Assembly: GCA_900547165.1 (NCBI GenBank)
Contig: URFZ01000016.1
Coordinates: 1 to 49,057, forward strand
From: an uncultured Eubacteriales bacterium
Lineage (GTDB): Bacteria > Bacillota > Clostridia > Oscillospirales > UBA644
Length of the DNA stretch: 49,057 nucleotides
Direction of reading: 5' to 3'
The position numbers and the translations under genes were made by a program. This document shows, in pieces, positions 40,213 to 48,869 of this stretch (within the stretch, counting starts at the first letter, position 1; every line of letters begins with the position of its first letter). A model generated the notes under the pieces. The model made no database searches and was not told the origin of the DNA. It was given only the letters and a program-made list of their open reading frames with translations.

Positions 40213-40241
40213 ATTATAGCAAAATCGGCGGCAAATGTCAA
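40213..40241 (-). promoter_or_regulatory. host tRNA-Pro promoter, now reading into the island
   Basis: On the minus strand, TTGACA (40236-40241), 17 bp, TATAAT (40213-40218). Transcripts start near 40206, cross the 5' half-tRNA and reach the island tRNA-Pro about 280 nt later. Confidence 0.85.
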
Positions 40242-40302
40242 CTGCGGAAAGGCAACAATGTTGATTTAATCCAATTCACATATAAATATCGCATATATTT
40301 GT

Positions 40303-40331
40303 TTGTTATTTAACAATTTATATGATATAAT
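40303..40331 (+). promoter_or_regulatory. promoter of the DUF3737-patB-eamA operon
   Basis: TTGTTA (40303-40308), 17 bp, TATAAT (40326-40331) with a TGA extended -10. Confidence 0.75.
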
Positions 40332-40388
40332 AACTCTGTATGGGAATGATTTCCACGATTTCCGAAGCAAGAGATGAGGTAAAAAAGC

Positions 40389-41273
40389 ATGAGTGAAAAA
40401 AAAGAAATAGTTGCCGCCGTATATTCGGGCGAACGCCCGTTGTTCGGGGAGCATGATCTTATCATAAAAGATACGATATTCGATGTTGGAGAATCCCCGC
40501 TCAAAGAAAGCAAAAACATTGAACTCTACGGCAGTATGTTTAAGTGGAAGTATCCGCTTTGGTATGCGGAAAACATTACGGTCGAAGATTCGACGTGGTT
40601 TGAAACGGGGCGCGCGGGAGTTTGGTATACAAACAATGTTTCCGTAAAAAACTGCGCGATAGAGGCTCCGAAAAATTTCCGCAGATGCAACGGCGTGACG
40701 CTTGAAAACGTGTCTTTTTCCAACGCGGCGGAGACGCTTTGGAACTGTGATAACGTAAATGTTGCGAACGTCACCGCAAAAGGCGATTATTTTGCGATGA
40801 ACAGCAAAAATATGACGGTTGACGGCTTGACGCTTTACGGAAACTATTCGTTTGACGGGGTTGAAAACATTGTTGTCAAAAACTCCAAACTGCTTTCAAA
40901 AGACGCTTTTTGGAACAGTAAGAACGTTACGGTTTACGACTCTTTCATTTCGGGCGAATATCTCGGCTGGAATTCGGAAAATCTGACGCTCGTTAATTGC
41001 ACGATCGAAAGCCTTCAAGGACTTTGTTATATTGATAACCTTGTTTTGAAAAACTGCAAATTACTGAATACGACGCTGGCTTTTGAGTATTCGACGAATA
41101 TAAATGCGACGGTAAAGGGCGACATAACCAGCGTTTTCAATCCGTCGTCGGGCAGAATCGAGGCTGACCGCATAGGCGAACTTATTATTCAGAAAGACCG
41201 CATCGATCCGACAAAAACGGAAATTGTCTGTTCCGATATCGCAAAGTTTTCGGATGCTGCGGAAAACGGGTGA
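40389..41273 (+). CDS. DUF3737 family right-handed beta-helix-like protein
   Basis: A 294-residue protein with many short imperfect repeats of the form N-(hydrophobic)-x-(hydrophobic)-x-N/D-S/C (for example ENITVEDSTWF, NNVSVKNCAI, KNMTVDGLTLYG, KNVTVYDSFISG, ENLTLVNCTI), spaced by about 20 residues as in a parallel beta-helix. It opens with YSGERPLFGEHDLIIKDTIF, the DUF3737 signature. Function is unknown; no signal peptide, so it is cytoplasmic. It is commonly next to a PatB/MalY-type enzyme, as here, 6 bp upstream. GATGAGGT lies before the ATG. Confidence 0.85.
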   Translation: MSEKKEIVAAVYSGERPLFGEHDLIIKDTIFDVGESPLKESKNIELYGSMFKWKYPLWYAENITVEDSTWFETGRAGVWYTNNVSVKNCAIEAPKNFRRCNGVTLENVSFSNAAETLWNCDNVNVANVTAKGDYFAMNSKNMTVDGLTLYGNYSFDGVENIVVKNSKLLSKDAFWNSKNVTVYDSFISGEYLGWNSENLTLVNCTIESLQGLCYIDNLVLKNCKLLNTTLAFEYSTNINATVKGDITSVFNPSSGRIEADRIGELIIQKDRIDPTKTEIVCSDIAKFSDAAENG

Positions 41274-41279
41274 ACGGTG

Positions 41280-42446
41280 ATGAAATACGATTTTGATGAA
41301 ATAATCGACAGAAAATGTACCGATTCGATAAAGTGGAACGTCGCTGACGGCGAGTTGCCGATGTGGGTCGCGGATATGGATTTCAAAACCGCGCCGTCGG
41401 TGCGAAAAGCGATTGAAGACCGCGCCGCGCACGGTATTTTCGGTTACGGAGACGTGACGGACGAATGGTATCGCGCTTACGGCGAATGGTGGAAAACGCG
41501 CCATTCGTTTGAGCTGCGAAAGGATTGGCTTATCTTTTGCACGGGTGTTGTTCCCGCAATATCTTCGATAGTACGCAAACTGACCACTCCCGCCGAAAAG
41601 GTCGTTATACAAACGCCTGTTTACAATATATTTTTCAACAGTATTCTGAATAACGGCAGACAGGTTTCCGAAAGTCCGCTGCGTTATGAAAACGGGGTGT
41701 ATTCGTGCGATTTTGAAGCGCTCGAAGAAAAACTTTCAGACCCGCAGGCGTCGCTTATGATTCTTTGCAATCCGCACAATCCCGTCGGAAAGATTTGGCG
41801 CCGCGACGAGCTTGAACGAATAGGGAATCTTTGCAAAAAGTATAATGTTACCGTTGTATCGGACGAGATACATTGCGACCTGACAGACCCGGGAAAAGAA
41901 TATATCCCGTTTGCTTCCGTAAACGAGACTTGCCGCGAAATAAGCGTGACTTGTATTGCGCCGACGAAAACCTTTAATATCGCGGGTATTCAGACGGCGG
42001 CTGTCAGCGTTCCCAACCCCGTTTTGCGACATAAGGTTTGGCGCGGGCTTAATACCGACGAAGTGGCTGAGCCGAACGCATTCGCTGTTTGTGCCGCAGT
42101 TGCTGCATTTAACGGCGGCGGGGAATGGCTCGACGAGTTGAGAAAATACCTCTTTGAAAACAAAAAGGCCGTTCGCGAATTTATTGCAAATCAAATCTCC
42201 TCATTGAAAGTCGTTCCGTCGGAAGCGACATATCTTTTGTGGATAGACTGTTCCTCTCTCGGTTGCAACTCACGCGAGTTCGCAAAGTTTCTGCGAAAAG
42301 AAACAGGGCTGTTCCTTTCAAACGGAGCGCAGTACGGCAGCGGCGGCGAAAACTTTTTGAGAATGAACGTTGCTTGCCCGAAAAGCCTTGTCCTTGACGG
42401 ACTTGAAAGACTTAAACGCGGCGTTGACGCATATATGAATAAATAA
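41280..42446 (+). CDS. patB: PatB/MalY-type cystathionine beta-lyase, PLP-dependent
   Basis: A 388-residue fold-type I aminotransferase-like enzyme. It has the MalY/PatB opening YDFDEIIDRKCTDSIKWN and LPMWVADMDF (about 25-34), the cofactor-site segments PHNPVGKIW (about 162-170) and SDEIHCDL (about 195-202), and the Schiff-base lysine in APTKTFNIAG (about 230-239). It cleaves cystathionine or cysteine-type C-S bonds to give homocysteine or sulfide, pyruvate and ammonia. The ATG at 41280 follows a GTG at 41277, and either may be used. It is in an operon with DUF3737 (upstream) and the EamA exporter (14 bp downstream), which might export a thiol or amino acid product. Confidence 0.88.
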   Translation: MKYDFDEIIDRKCTDSIKWNVADGELPMWVADMDFKTAPSVRKAIEDRAAHGIFGYGDVTDEWYRAYGEWWKTRHSFELRKDWLIFCTGVVPAISSIVRKLTTPAEKVVIQTPVYNIFFNSILNNGRQVSESPLRYENGVYSCDFEALEEKLSDPQASLMILCNPHNPVGKIWRRDELERIGNLCKKYNVTVVSDEIHCDLTDPGKEYIPFASVNETCREISVTCIAPTKTFNIAGIQTAAVSVPNPVLRHKVWRGLNTDEVAEPNAFAVCAAVAAFNGGGEWLDELRKYLFENKKAVREFIANQISSLKVVPSEATYLLWIDCSSLGCNSREFAKFLRKETGLFLSNGAQYGSGGENFLRMNVACPKSLVLDGLERLKRGVDAYMNK

Positions 42447-42460
42447 AGAGGCGACTTTTT

Positions 42461-43321
42461 ATGTGGATAGTTCTTGCGTTTCTTTCCGCGCTGTTCGCAG
42501 GACTTACATCCATACTTGCAAAGTGCGGCATACGGAGGACCGATTCGACCGTTGCAACGGCGATACGAACTGTCGTAGTTTTGATAATGGCGTTCTGTAT
42601 GACGCTTATCGTCGGCTCAACCGGGCAGATAACCTCAATATCTCCGAAATCGTGGATATTCCTCGTCCTTTCGGGACTTGCGACGGGCGGTTCGTGGCTG
42701 TGCTATTTCAAAGCGTTGCAGCTCGGAGACGTCAACAAGGTTGTTCCGATAGATAAATCAAGTACGGTTTTAACGATAATTTTTGCCGCGGTTTTTCTGC
42801 GTGAACCTGTGTCATTGCTCGGCTGGCTCTGCGTTGTCGGCATCGCAGTCGGAACATATCTGATGATTGAGAAAAAAGCCCGCACAGGCGGTGCAAAGAG
42901 CCGCGCTTGGCTTGTTTACGCGGCACTTTCGGCGGTGTTTGCCGCGTTGACTTCCATTCTCGGAAAAATCGGCATCGAAAACATTGAGTCGAATCTCGGC
43001 ACAACCGTTCGCACCGCTGTTGTGCTGCTTGCCGCGTGGGGTATGGTTTTGGTTACGAAAAAAGGTTCGCAACTCAAAACGATACCGAAAAAAGAACTCG
43101 TTTTTATCTGTCTTTCCGGACTTGCGACGGGTGGATCGTGGCTGTGCTACTACAAAGCGCTTAAAGACGGTCTTGCGTCGATTGTCGTTCCTATCGACAA
43201 ACTCAGTATTCTTGTTACCGTCGCTTTTTCTTATATGGTTTTCCGCGAAAAACTGACGCTGAAATCCGCAATAGGGCTTCTTTTGATTGTTGCGGGAACG
43301 CTCGGTATGATTTTTGTTTGA
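42461..43321 (+). CDS. EamA/DMT-family transporter
   Basis: A 286-residue membrane protein with ten predicted helices in two homologous EamA halves (about 1-137 and 150-286). The repeated segment LSGLATGGSWLCYFKAL (about 71-87) and LSGLATGGSWLCYYKAL (about 220-236), each followed by a VVPIDK motif, shows the internal duplication. The family exports metabolites such as amino acids or nucleotide-sugar-like compounds, and the substrate is not readable. It is last in the operon after the PatB-type lyase, which makes a sulfur amino acid or its product plausible. AGAGG precedes the ATG, and a strong terminator follows. Confidence 0.85.
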   Translation: MWIVLAFLSALFAGLTSILAKCGIRRTDSTVATAIRTVVVLIMAFCMTLIVGSTGQITSISPKSWIFLVLSGLATGGSWLCYFKALQLGDVNKVVPIDKSSTVLTIIFAAVFLREPVSLLGWLCVVGIAVGTYLMIEKKARTGGAKSRAWLVYAALSAVFAALTSILGKIGIENIESNLGTTVRTAVVLLAAWGMVLVTKKGSQLKTIPKKELVFICLSGLATGGSWLCYYKALKDGLASIVVPIDKLSILVTVAFSYMVFREKLTLKSAIGLLLIVAGTLGMIFV

Positions 43322-43342
43322 AATTAAATATTTGAGTATTCA

Positions 43343-43372
43343 AAAACGCTTCCCGGCAGGGAAGCGTTTTCG
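43343..43372. terminator. terminator after the EamA gene
   Basis: AAAACGCTTCCC / GGGAAGCGTTTT with loop GGCA. The symmetry and position between convergent genes suit termination on both strands. Confidence 0.9.
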
Positions 43373-43387
43373 TATATGCTAAGTCTT

Positions 43388-44089
43388 TTACTCCTCGCGG
43401 GCAAGGTCCATTGTCTCGTTAAGTTCCCGAGAGAAATTTTCCATTTCGCACGCAAGTTCTTCGAAATATGCCTGACGACCGATAAGATATTGATATTCCG
43501 AGCGTTGTATCAATTTATTCTTTCGCGTGCTTCTTGCCATAATGAGTATGACGGCAAGGCAAATTGCCGCTATGCCGCCGAGCGCAAGCGTCAGAAAGTT
43601 CATGAGTTCCGTATACGAAAACCCGGTTTTTCCGAACAGGGTTTTGCCTTCGGGAAATTCATATACAAAAGTCTGTTTGAAATTTTCAAGTTCCGCTTCC
43701 GTTTCGAATTTGTTGTATGTCAGAATGTCTGTAAATCGGAAAAGATAAACAAGCCCCGCGCAGAAAAGCATAGCGATTATCATAATTATAATCACAGCCT
43801 TATGCGAATGTGGTTTTTTTGTCGCGTTTTTTCTGTATTCGCAGTACGAGATATTGTTTTCTGCGAACTTTTGTGCCAAGAACGCATCTTCCGCTTCTTC
43901 TTCAAGTTCCTTTTTCTGTTGGTTTTCGGGTATGGACAAATCTCTTGTGTAGAAAAGCCTTGTCAGGTTTCTGTCTTGGTCATATTCGCTGTTTTCAAGT
44001 ATCCAGCCGAATCGTTCCATTCTTTCTCTTTTGATTTGAACGGCTTCGGTATTTGCAGGGGATTGAAACAATACTTTTTCTTCTTTCAT
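43388..44089 (-). CDS. two-helix membrane protein, unknown function
   Basis: A 233-residue protein with a charged cytoplasmic N-terminal part (1-92) containing Glu/Lys-rich helices, a first membrane helix (KAVIIIMIIAMLFCAGLVYLF, about 97-117), an exposed acidic segment of 45 residues, a second helix (FLTLALGGIAAICLAVILIMA, about 164-184) and a C-terminal coiled-coil-like tail. The N-terminus resembles the DUF2812 type only weakly (QIKRERMERFGWILENSEYDQ), so it stays unassigned. It is co-transcribed after the zinc-ribbon membrane protein (13-bp gap, AGGAGG). Confidence 0.65.
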   Translation of the reverse strand: MKEEKVLFQSPANTEAVQIKRERMERFGWILENSEYDQDRNLTRLFYTRDLSIPENQQKKELEEEAEDAFLAQKFAENNISYCEYRKNATKKPHSHKAVIIIMIIAMLFCAGLVYLFRFTDILTYNKFETEAELENFKQTFVYEFPEGKTLFGKTGFSYTELMNFLTLALGGIAAICLAVILIMARSTRKNKLIQRSEYQYLIGRQAYFEELACEMENFSRELNETMDLAREE

Positions 44090-44102
44090 TTTCTTTCCCT
44101 CC

Positions 44103-44972
44103 TCAATTGACTCTTGTCGAATACGACTGTTCGCGTGTACCTTCTTTAATGTAACTGCAATGTTTGCAATATGTCATATAGTCGCTCATCACGGTTCCGT
44201 ATTCCATGTCGTATTCGTCAACCACAACGGTTGCGTATATCGGCTTTGAAGATATTATCTGCGTGCGTCCGTCGGCATATCTGGCTACTGTTCTTTCTTC
44301 TCCGACTTTTTTTGTCTGCGTTTTGGTGACGTGTTCCATACCCTCTCTCTTTTTGCCGTATCTTGCAATGTTTTCTGTCACCACGCTGTCAAAACGTCCG
44401 CAAACCGGACAAGCCCTTCTTTGAAGTTTCGCGAGGTGGCGTGATGTTGAAAGGTAATAAAAGAATGGATAAAGCGCCGCGCATACAAGCGGTTGAACCA
44501 CACCGAGTTCGTCGGTTGTCATATTGTTAAAATCCTTAATGACAAATATCCACAGCGCGACATTTATGCCGACGCCTATTAAAAGCGACACGGGAATCAT
44601 AGCGATAACTCTCTTATGATACGGTTCACCTTTGTGCCCTACCTCGCCGCGGTTAGCACTCACAAATTTTTTCAGGTTTTTTTTGGACATTATGCTTGCC
44701 GCGATCAAGGTGAACAACAGATAAATCGCGATAGCAATACAGCCTTTTGTTGTGTCTTTCATCGACTTCGGAAGAGTAGTTGCGATAAAAGCCCATGCAT
44801 AGCCGAGAACTGTGAACATAAGCGCAAAAACGATGATTGCTTCCGTCCATGCTTCGGTCAGTTCAAATCCGACTTTGCGTTTATAGTCGTTGACCTCCCG
44901 TTCATTCCATTGCTCGATGTTTTTCAGAAATCTGTTGGTTAAGCGGGTTTGCGAAGAAAGTTCGTTTGCCAT
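44103..44972 (-). CDS. membrane protein with zinc-ribbon-like pairs
   Basis: A 289-residue protein. Four hydrophobic segments occupy about residues 43-175 (AIIVFALMFTVLGYAWAFIA; GCIAIAIYLLFTLIAASIM; VIAMIPVSLLIGVGINVALWIF; PLVCAALYPFFYY). The cytoplasmic C-terminal domain has CPVCGR (about 189-194) and a late CKHC (about 271-274), which together could bind zinc, enclosing a Thr/Val-rich beta region. Family unknown. AGGAGG precedes the ATG. It is the first main gene of a two-gene operon, with a short upstream frame that overlaps its ribosome binding site. Confidence 0.7.
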   Translation of the reverse strand: MANELSSQTRLTNRFLKNIEQWNEREVNDYKRKVGFELTEAWTEAIIVFALMFTVLGYAWAFIATTLPKSMKDTTKGCIAIAIYLLFTLIAASIMSKKNLKKFVSANRGEVGHKGEPYHKRVIAMIPVSLLIGVGINVALWIFVIKDFNNMTTDELGVVQPLVCAALYPFFYYLSTSRHLAKLQRRACPVCGRFDSVVTENIARYGKKREGMEHVTKTQTKKVGEERTVARYADGRTQIISSKPIYATVVVDEYDMEYGTVMSDYMTYCKHCSYIKEGTREQSYSTRVN

Positions 44973-44973
44973 T

Positions 44974-45021
44974 TTAGACCTCCTGTTTTTCTGATATAAT
45001 ATTTTTTGAATTAAAATGCAT
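44974..45021 (-). CDS. possible 15-residue leader peptide
   Basis: MHFNSKNIISEKQEV is preceded by AAGGAG and ends with TAA 1 bp before the ATG of the membrane protein gene. The AGGAGG used by that gene is inside the last codons of the peptide. The layout predicts translational coupling or blocking. There is no similarity to a known leader. Confidence 0.35.
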   Translation of the reverse strand: MHFNSKNIISEKQEV

Positions 45022-45035
45022 AGCTCCTTGAAATA

Positions 45036-45064
45036 ATTATATCATAATTATTAAAAAAAAGCAA
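45036..45064 (-). promoter_or_regulatory. promoter of the two-gene membrane protein operon
   Basis: On the minus strand, TTGCTT (45059-45064), 17 bp, TATAAT (45036-45041). Confidence 0.65.
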
Positions 45065-45124
45065 TACATTAAAGCAATACATTTTTATTTGAATGTTTCT
45101 GAGGGTATTTCCGTTAGGTCAACG

Positions 45125-45166
45125 CAAACAAAAAAATCGGAACCGACCATACGGTTCCGATTTTTT
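45125..45166 (-). terminator. terminator of the ABC exporter operon
   Basis: AATCGGAACCG / CGGTTCCGATT with loop ACCATA, flanked by A and T runs. It lies 14 bp after the last stop on the minus strand. Confidence 0.9.
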
Positions 45167-45179
45167 ATATGAAAAGGTT

Positions 45180-46907
45180 TTACATCTTCCATTCGGCGGA
45201 AACGCGCTGCGCGTTTGCCATGCGGCTGTAAATGCCGTCTTCTTTTTCAAGTTCTTTCGGCGAGCCTTGCTGCGCCACGGTGCCGTCCGCAAGCACAACT
45301 ATCTTATCCGCACCCGCAACGGTACGCATACGGTGCGCGATAACAAGTACGGTCTTGTCTTTTATCAAGCGGGAGAGGGATTCCTGTATGAGCGTTTCGT
45401 TTTCGATATCGAGAGATGCCGTAGCTTCATCCAGCAATATTATCGGCGCATCTTTGAGAAAGGCACGCGCAATGGATATTCTCTGACGTTCGCCGCCAGA
45501 GAGTTCGCAACCGTTTTCTCCTATCTGCGAGTTCCATTTATCGGGGAGTTTTTCTGCGAATTCATCGCAATGCGCAAGTTTTGCCGCGGCCATAACTTCT
45601 TCATCCGTCGCGTTCTGTTTACCTATTCGGATATTTTCAATAACCGTGTTGTTGAAGAGGGTTACATCCTGGAACACGATTGAATAAAGTCCCATCAGCG
45701 TTTCGGGGTCGGTTTTCGAAACGTCCATACCGCCTACGGTTATTCTGCCTTTGTCTATATCCCAGAAACGTGCCGCAAGGCGGGAAACGGTCGTTTTGCC
45801 GCCGCCAGAAGGTCCGATAAGCGCCGTGACTTCTCCCTGTTTTGCGGTGAAAGAAACGTCGCGGAGTACCTGTTCGTTTTTGTTGTAAGAGAAGCCCACA
45901 TGGTCAAAAACGATGTCGCAGCCGTTATTTGTCAGCGTTTCCGAACCCTCCTGTATCGGGTGTTCGAGAATTTCGTTCATTCTTTCGCATTGAATCTTTG
46001 AGGATATTATCGCCGCAAGGTTTTGCAACGACATCGTCATCGGGTCGTAAAGTCTCGAAACAAGAAGCAGGAACATAAAGAACGTCAGCACGTCGAGAGA
46101 ACCGTTTGCCAAAAGAATGCCGCCTACAAGTGCCACAGTCGCTATCCCGAATTTGAGTATCATCTGCGAGGACGAAACGAAAAGCGCCGTTCCGAGTTCC
46201 GATTTTATCGCTCTTTTTTCGACCGCGTTTATCTTTTTGTCAAGTCCCGCAAGATATTCGCCATCGGCATTGTTTGAGCGCAGGTCGCGTATGGATTCGA
46301 GACACTCCTGAATGCCGTCCGCGCACGCCATTTTCGCTTTCATGGATTTTCTGCCGAGCGCGTTCTGTATCTTTGCGGAAAAGATAACGATACAGAAAGA
46401 TATGGGGAGCACCCAGAGCGCGGCAAGAGCCATTCTCCAATCAAAGAAAAACAAACTGATTGCTATAATTGTTGTCGATATAAGCGAACCGACAAGTTCG
46501 GGTATCCAATGCGAAGACGCCGTTTCAAGCGTTGCGCAGTCCGCCATTATCGTGCTTGTCAGGTCTGACAAGTCTTTTTTGCCGAAGAATGAAAGGGGAA
46601 TCTTTCTCAATTTTTCGGCAAGAGCTATTCTTCTGATACCGCTTTCCTTGTATGTTGCGAAGAAGTTGGATTTATATTGGAAATACGTTGTCACGAAAAT
46701 GAGCGCGAGGCTGGCGAATATTCCGCAGATATAGAACGTTCTGTTTTCGTTCATTCCTCCGTTTAAGAGGTCTCTGACCATAAAGTAAAGCAACGCCACG
46801 GGAAACATCAGCACTATGTCGTAAACTGTATTCGCGACAAAGGCTTTTATCATATCGCGTGCGCCTTTTTCGGAAAGCGCGAATTTTTTACGAAGCAATT
46901 TAATCAT
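45180..46907 (-). CDS. ABC exporter half-transporter, second subunit
   Basis: A 575-residue type IV ABC half-transporter: an N-terminal six-helix membrane domain (about 1-310) and a nucleotide-binding domain (about 325-575). Walker A is GPSGGGKTT, the Q-loop follows in IVFQDVTLF, the signature is LSGGERQRIS, Walker B IILLDEATASLD with the catalytic Glu, and the H-loop IAHRMRT. It pairs with the next gene upstream as a heterodimeric exporter. The substrate is unknown, and lipids, peptides or siderophore-like compounds are all possible. The start is ATG 46907, which overlaps the upstream stop (ATGATTAA), so the two are translationally coupled. Confidence 0.92.
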   Translation of the reverse strand: MIKLLRKKFALSEKGARDMIKAFVANTVYDIVLMFPVALLYFMVRDLLNGGMNENRTFYICGIFASLALIFVTTYFQYKSNFFATYKESGIRRIALAEKLRKIPLSFFGKKDLSDLTSTIMADCATLETASSHWIPELVGSLISTTIIAISLFFFDWRMALAALWVLPISFCIVIFSAKIQNALGRKSMKAKMACADGIQECLESIRDLRSNNADGEYLAGLDKKINAVEKRAIKSELGTALFVSSSQMILKFGIATVALVGGILLANGSLDVLTFFMFLLLVSRLYDPMTMSLQNLAAIISSKIQCERMNEILEHPIQEGSETLTNNGCDIVFDHVGFSYNKNEQVLRDVSFTAKQGEVTALIGPSGGGKTTVSRLAARFWDIDKGRITVGGMDVSKTDPETLMGLYSIVFQDVTLFNNTVIENIRIGKQNATDEEVMAAAKLAHCDEFAEKLPDKWNSQIGENGCELSGGERQRISIARAFLKDAPIILLDEATASLDIENETLIQESLSRLIKDKTVLVIAHRMRTVAGADKIVVLADGTVAQQGSPKELEKEDGIYSRMANAQRVSAEWKM

Positions 46908-48675
46908 TGCGAACACCTACTTTCCAATTTGCGGAACGGTTGTATTCGTCCCACATTTTAGCATAAAGTCCGTCGGACTTCGTTAAAGTGTCATGTGTTC
47001 CGCTTTCCGCGACTTTGCCGTTTTCGAGAACATATATTCTGTCCGCGTTCGTAACGGTTGAAAGTCTGTGCGCTATCATGATGACCGTTTTACCTTTCGA
47101 CATTGCGGAAAACGCTTCCTGAACCTTTGTTTCGTTGTCGGGGTCGGCAAATGCGGTTGCCTCGTCAAGAATGAGTATCGGAGAGTTTTTCAGCATTACC
47201 CGTGCGATGGATATTCGCTGCTGTTCTCCGCCCGAAAGATAAACCCCATTTGCGCCGATAACAGTATCAACGCCGTTCGGAAGTTTTTCTGCTATATCGT
47301 CGCATTGTGCGTCATGCAGCGCCTTTAACACTTCTTCTTTTGTCGCGTTCGGCTTCGAGAGCCTTACGTTGTCAAGCACAGACATTTTAAGCAGTTTTGC
47401 GTCCTGAAAAACGAAAGAAACGGTCTCCGAAAGTTCTTTTTTCGGAATATCTCGAACATCTTCTCCGCCTATAAGTATTTGTCCTTCGGTGGTGTCCCAA
47501 AAACGTGCGATAAGGCTTGCGAGCGTTGTTTTACCTCCTCCCGAGGGACCTACGAGCGCGATATGTTCTCCCGGAGCGACCGTCAGATCTACGCCGTCTA
47601 TTGCGTTTTCTGCCGCTTCCGCATATCTGAATTCTACTCCCGAGAGTTTTATTGAGTTGTCTTTCGGGTGCTTCGGTGTTTTTGTCTCTTCAAGAGGTTT
47701 CATATCCAAAACGGATTCTATTCTCTTCATCGCGTCGGCAACTATCATTTTGTTTTCACTTGAAAACATTATTTTCGTAAGCGTTACCGTGATGACGGGA
47801 GTAATGATTACATAAAACAGCAAGTCAACGAAAAAAGAAGTCGTTACGCCCGAAGATGTGAATATCATCGCCGCCGCGATAAGAACCGCAAAAACGGCAT
47901 TGATTATCGTCGTATAACCCATCATCGGAAGCATCATATCTTTGGTGTAAGATATGACCCATTTTTCGTATTCGTCTATTGAGCCTTTGAATTTCTTGAA
48001 AGAAAAGACCGATTGTCCGAATGTTTTGACAACGGGTATTCCGCGCACATATTCAACCGCTTCGTTTGACATATTGTCAAGCGCGTTCTGATACTCTTCC
48101 ATTTTCTTTTTCATTTTTGAACCCGTCATTGAGGACATTATCAAAAATGCCAGAACCACGGGAACAAGGCTCAAAAGCCCAAGTCTCCAATCAAAGAAAA
48201 GAAGCAATGCGATAAGCCCTATGGGCGTTGCCATGGCCCCCGCCGAGTCGGGCAGTTGGTGCGCCAGATACGTTTCTGTTGCGGCGCTTGCTTCGTTGAC
48301 GGTTTTTCTCATTTTGCCGCTTCCGATACCGTCCATAAATCCGAGCGGAAGCGTTGCGATATGGTGCATTGCGTCTTTGCGTATGTTTGCCTGAACTCTG
48401 AACGCCGCAATATGCGAGCACATAAGCGCGCCGATGTAGACGAGCATGGCACTGACGGCAAAGACGACCGCCATAACACCGTTGTGAGTGAGTGTTGTCG
48501 CATTTTCGTAATTCGGAGCGACGTCAAGAACTTCTTTTATTATCTTCCAGATATAAATGAACGGGACAAGCGCCAAAAGGGCACTGATGACCGACAGCAC
48601 CCACGATGCATACGTCAGCCATCTGAAATTGCCCGCATAATCCAAAAGTTTTTGCAAATCCGATTTCTTTTTCAA
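46900..48675 (-). CDS. ABC exporter half-transporter, first subunit
   Basis: A 591-residue type IV ABC half-transporter. Membrane helices fill about residues 15-320. The nucleotide-binding domain has Walker A GPSGGGKTT, QDAKLLKM at the Q-loop, signature LSGGEQQRIS, Walker B ILILDEATAFAD and H-loop IAHRLST. Both partners keep the catalytic Glu, so there is no degenerate site as in many heterodimers. The start is a TTG at 48675 after AGGAGGTAACCGAT, an ideal ribosome binding site; no in-frame ATG lies nearby. No TetR or MarR regulator gene is inside the window. The DEATAFAD variant is common to this exporter group in Clostridia. Confidence 0.92.
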   Translation of the reverse strand: MKKKSDLQKLLDYAGNFRWLTYASWVLSVISALLALVPFIYIWKIIKEVLDVAPNYENATTLTHNGVMAVVFAVSAMLVYIGALMCSHIAAFRVQANIRKDAMHHIATLPLGFMDGIGSGKMRKTVNEASAATETYLAHQLPDSAGAMATPIGLIALLLFFDWRLGLLSLVPVVLAFLIMSSMTGSKMKKKMEEYQNALDNMSNEAVEYVRGIPVVKTFGQSVFSFKKFKGSIDEYEKWVISYTKDMMLPMMGYTTIINAVFAVLIAAAMIFTSSGVTTSFFVDLLFYVIITPVITVTLTKIMFSSENKMIVADAMKRIESVLDMKPLEETKTPKHPKDNSIKLSGVEFRYAEAAENAIDGVDLTVAPGEHIALVGPSGGGKTTLASLIARFWDTTEGQILIGGEDVRDIPKKELSETVSFVFQDAKLLKMSVLDNVRLSKPNATKEEVLKALHDAQCDDIAEKLPNGVDTVIGANGVYLSGGEQQRISIARVMLKNSPILILDEATAFADPDNETKVQEAFSAMSKGKTVIMIAHRLSTVTNADRIYVLENGKVAESGTHDTLTKSDGLYAKMWDEYNRSANWKVGVRND

Positions 48676-48801
48676 ATCGGTTACCTCCTTTTTGTTCGGA
48701 TAATTCCGAGCCTCATTGTTTTCGCTGTTATAATAGCACTTTTCGCTTGTCTTTTCCGCTCCGTTTAAACAGAGTTAGGCTCCGTTCGGACAAAAAACAA
48801 A

Positions 48802-48869
48802 GGCTGCAAAAAACTTACGTTCTTTACAGCCTGTTCAGGGATAGGAAAAAATGTTCAGAATGAGCGAAT
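48802..48869 (-). repeat. dispersed repeat with terminal hairpin, copy 2
   Basis: Inverted relative to copy 1 at 12303-12372. Read on the minus strand it has ATTCGCTCATTCTGAACATT plus TTTTCCTATCC, then a hairpin GGCTGTAAA...TTTGCAGCC in which the sequence has drifted but pairing is kept through a G-T pair. It lies upstream of the ABC operon. Confidence 0.8.
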
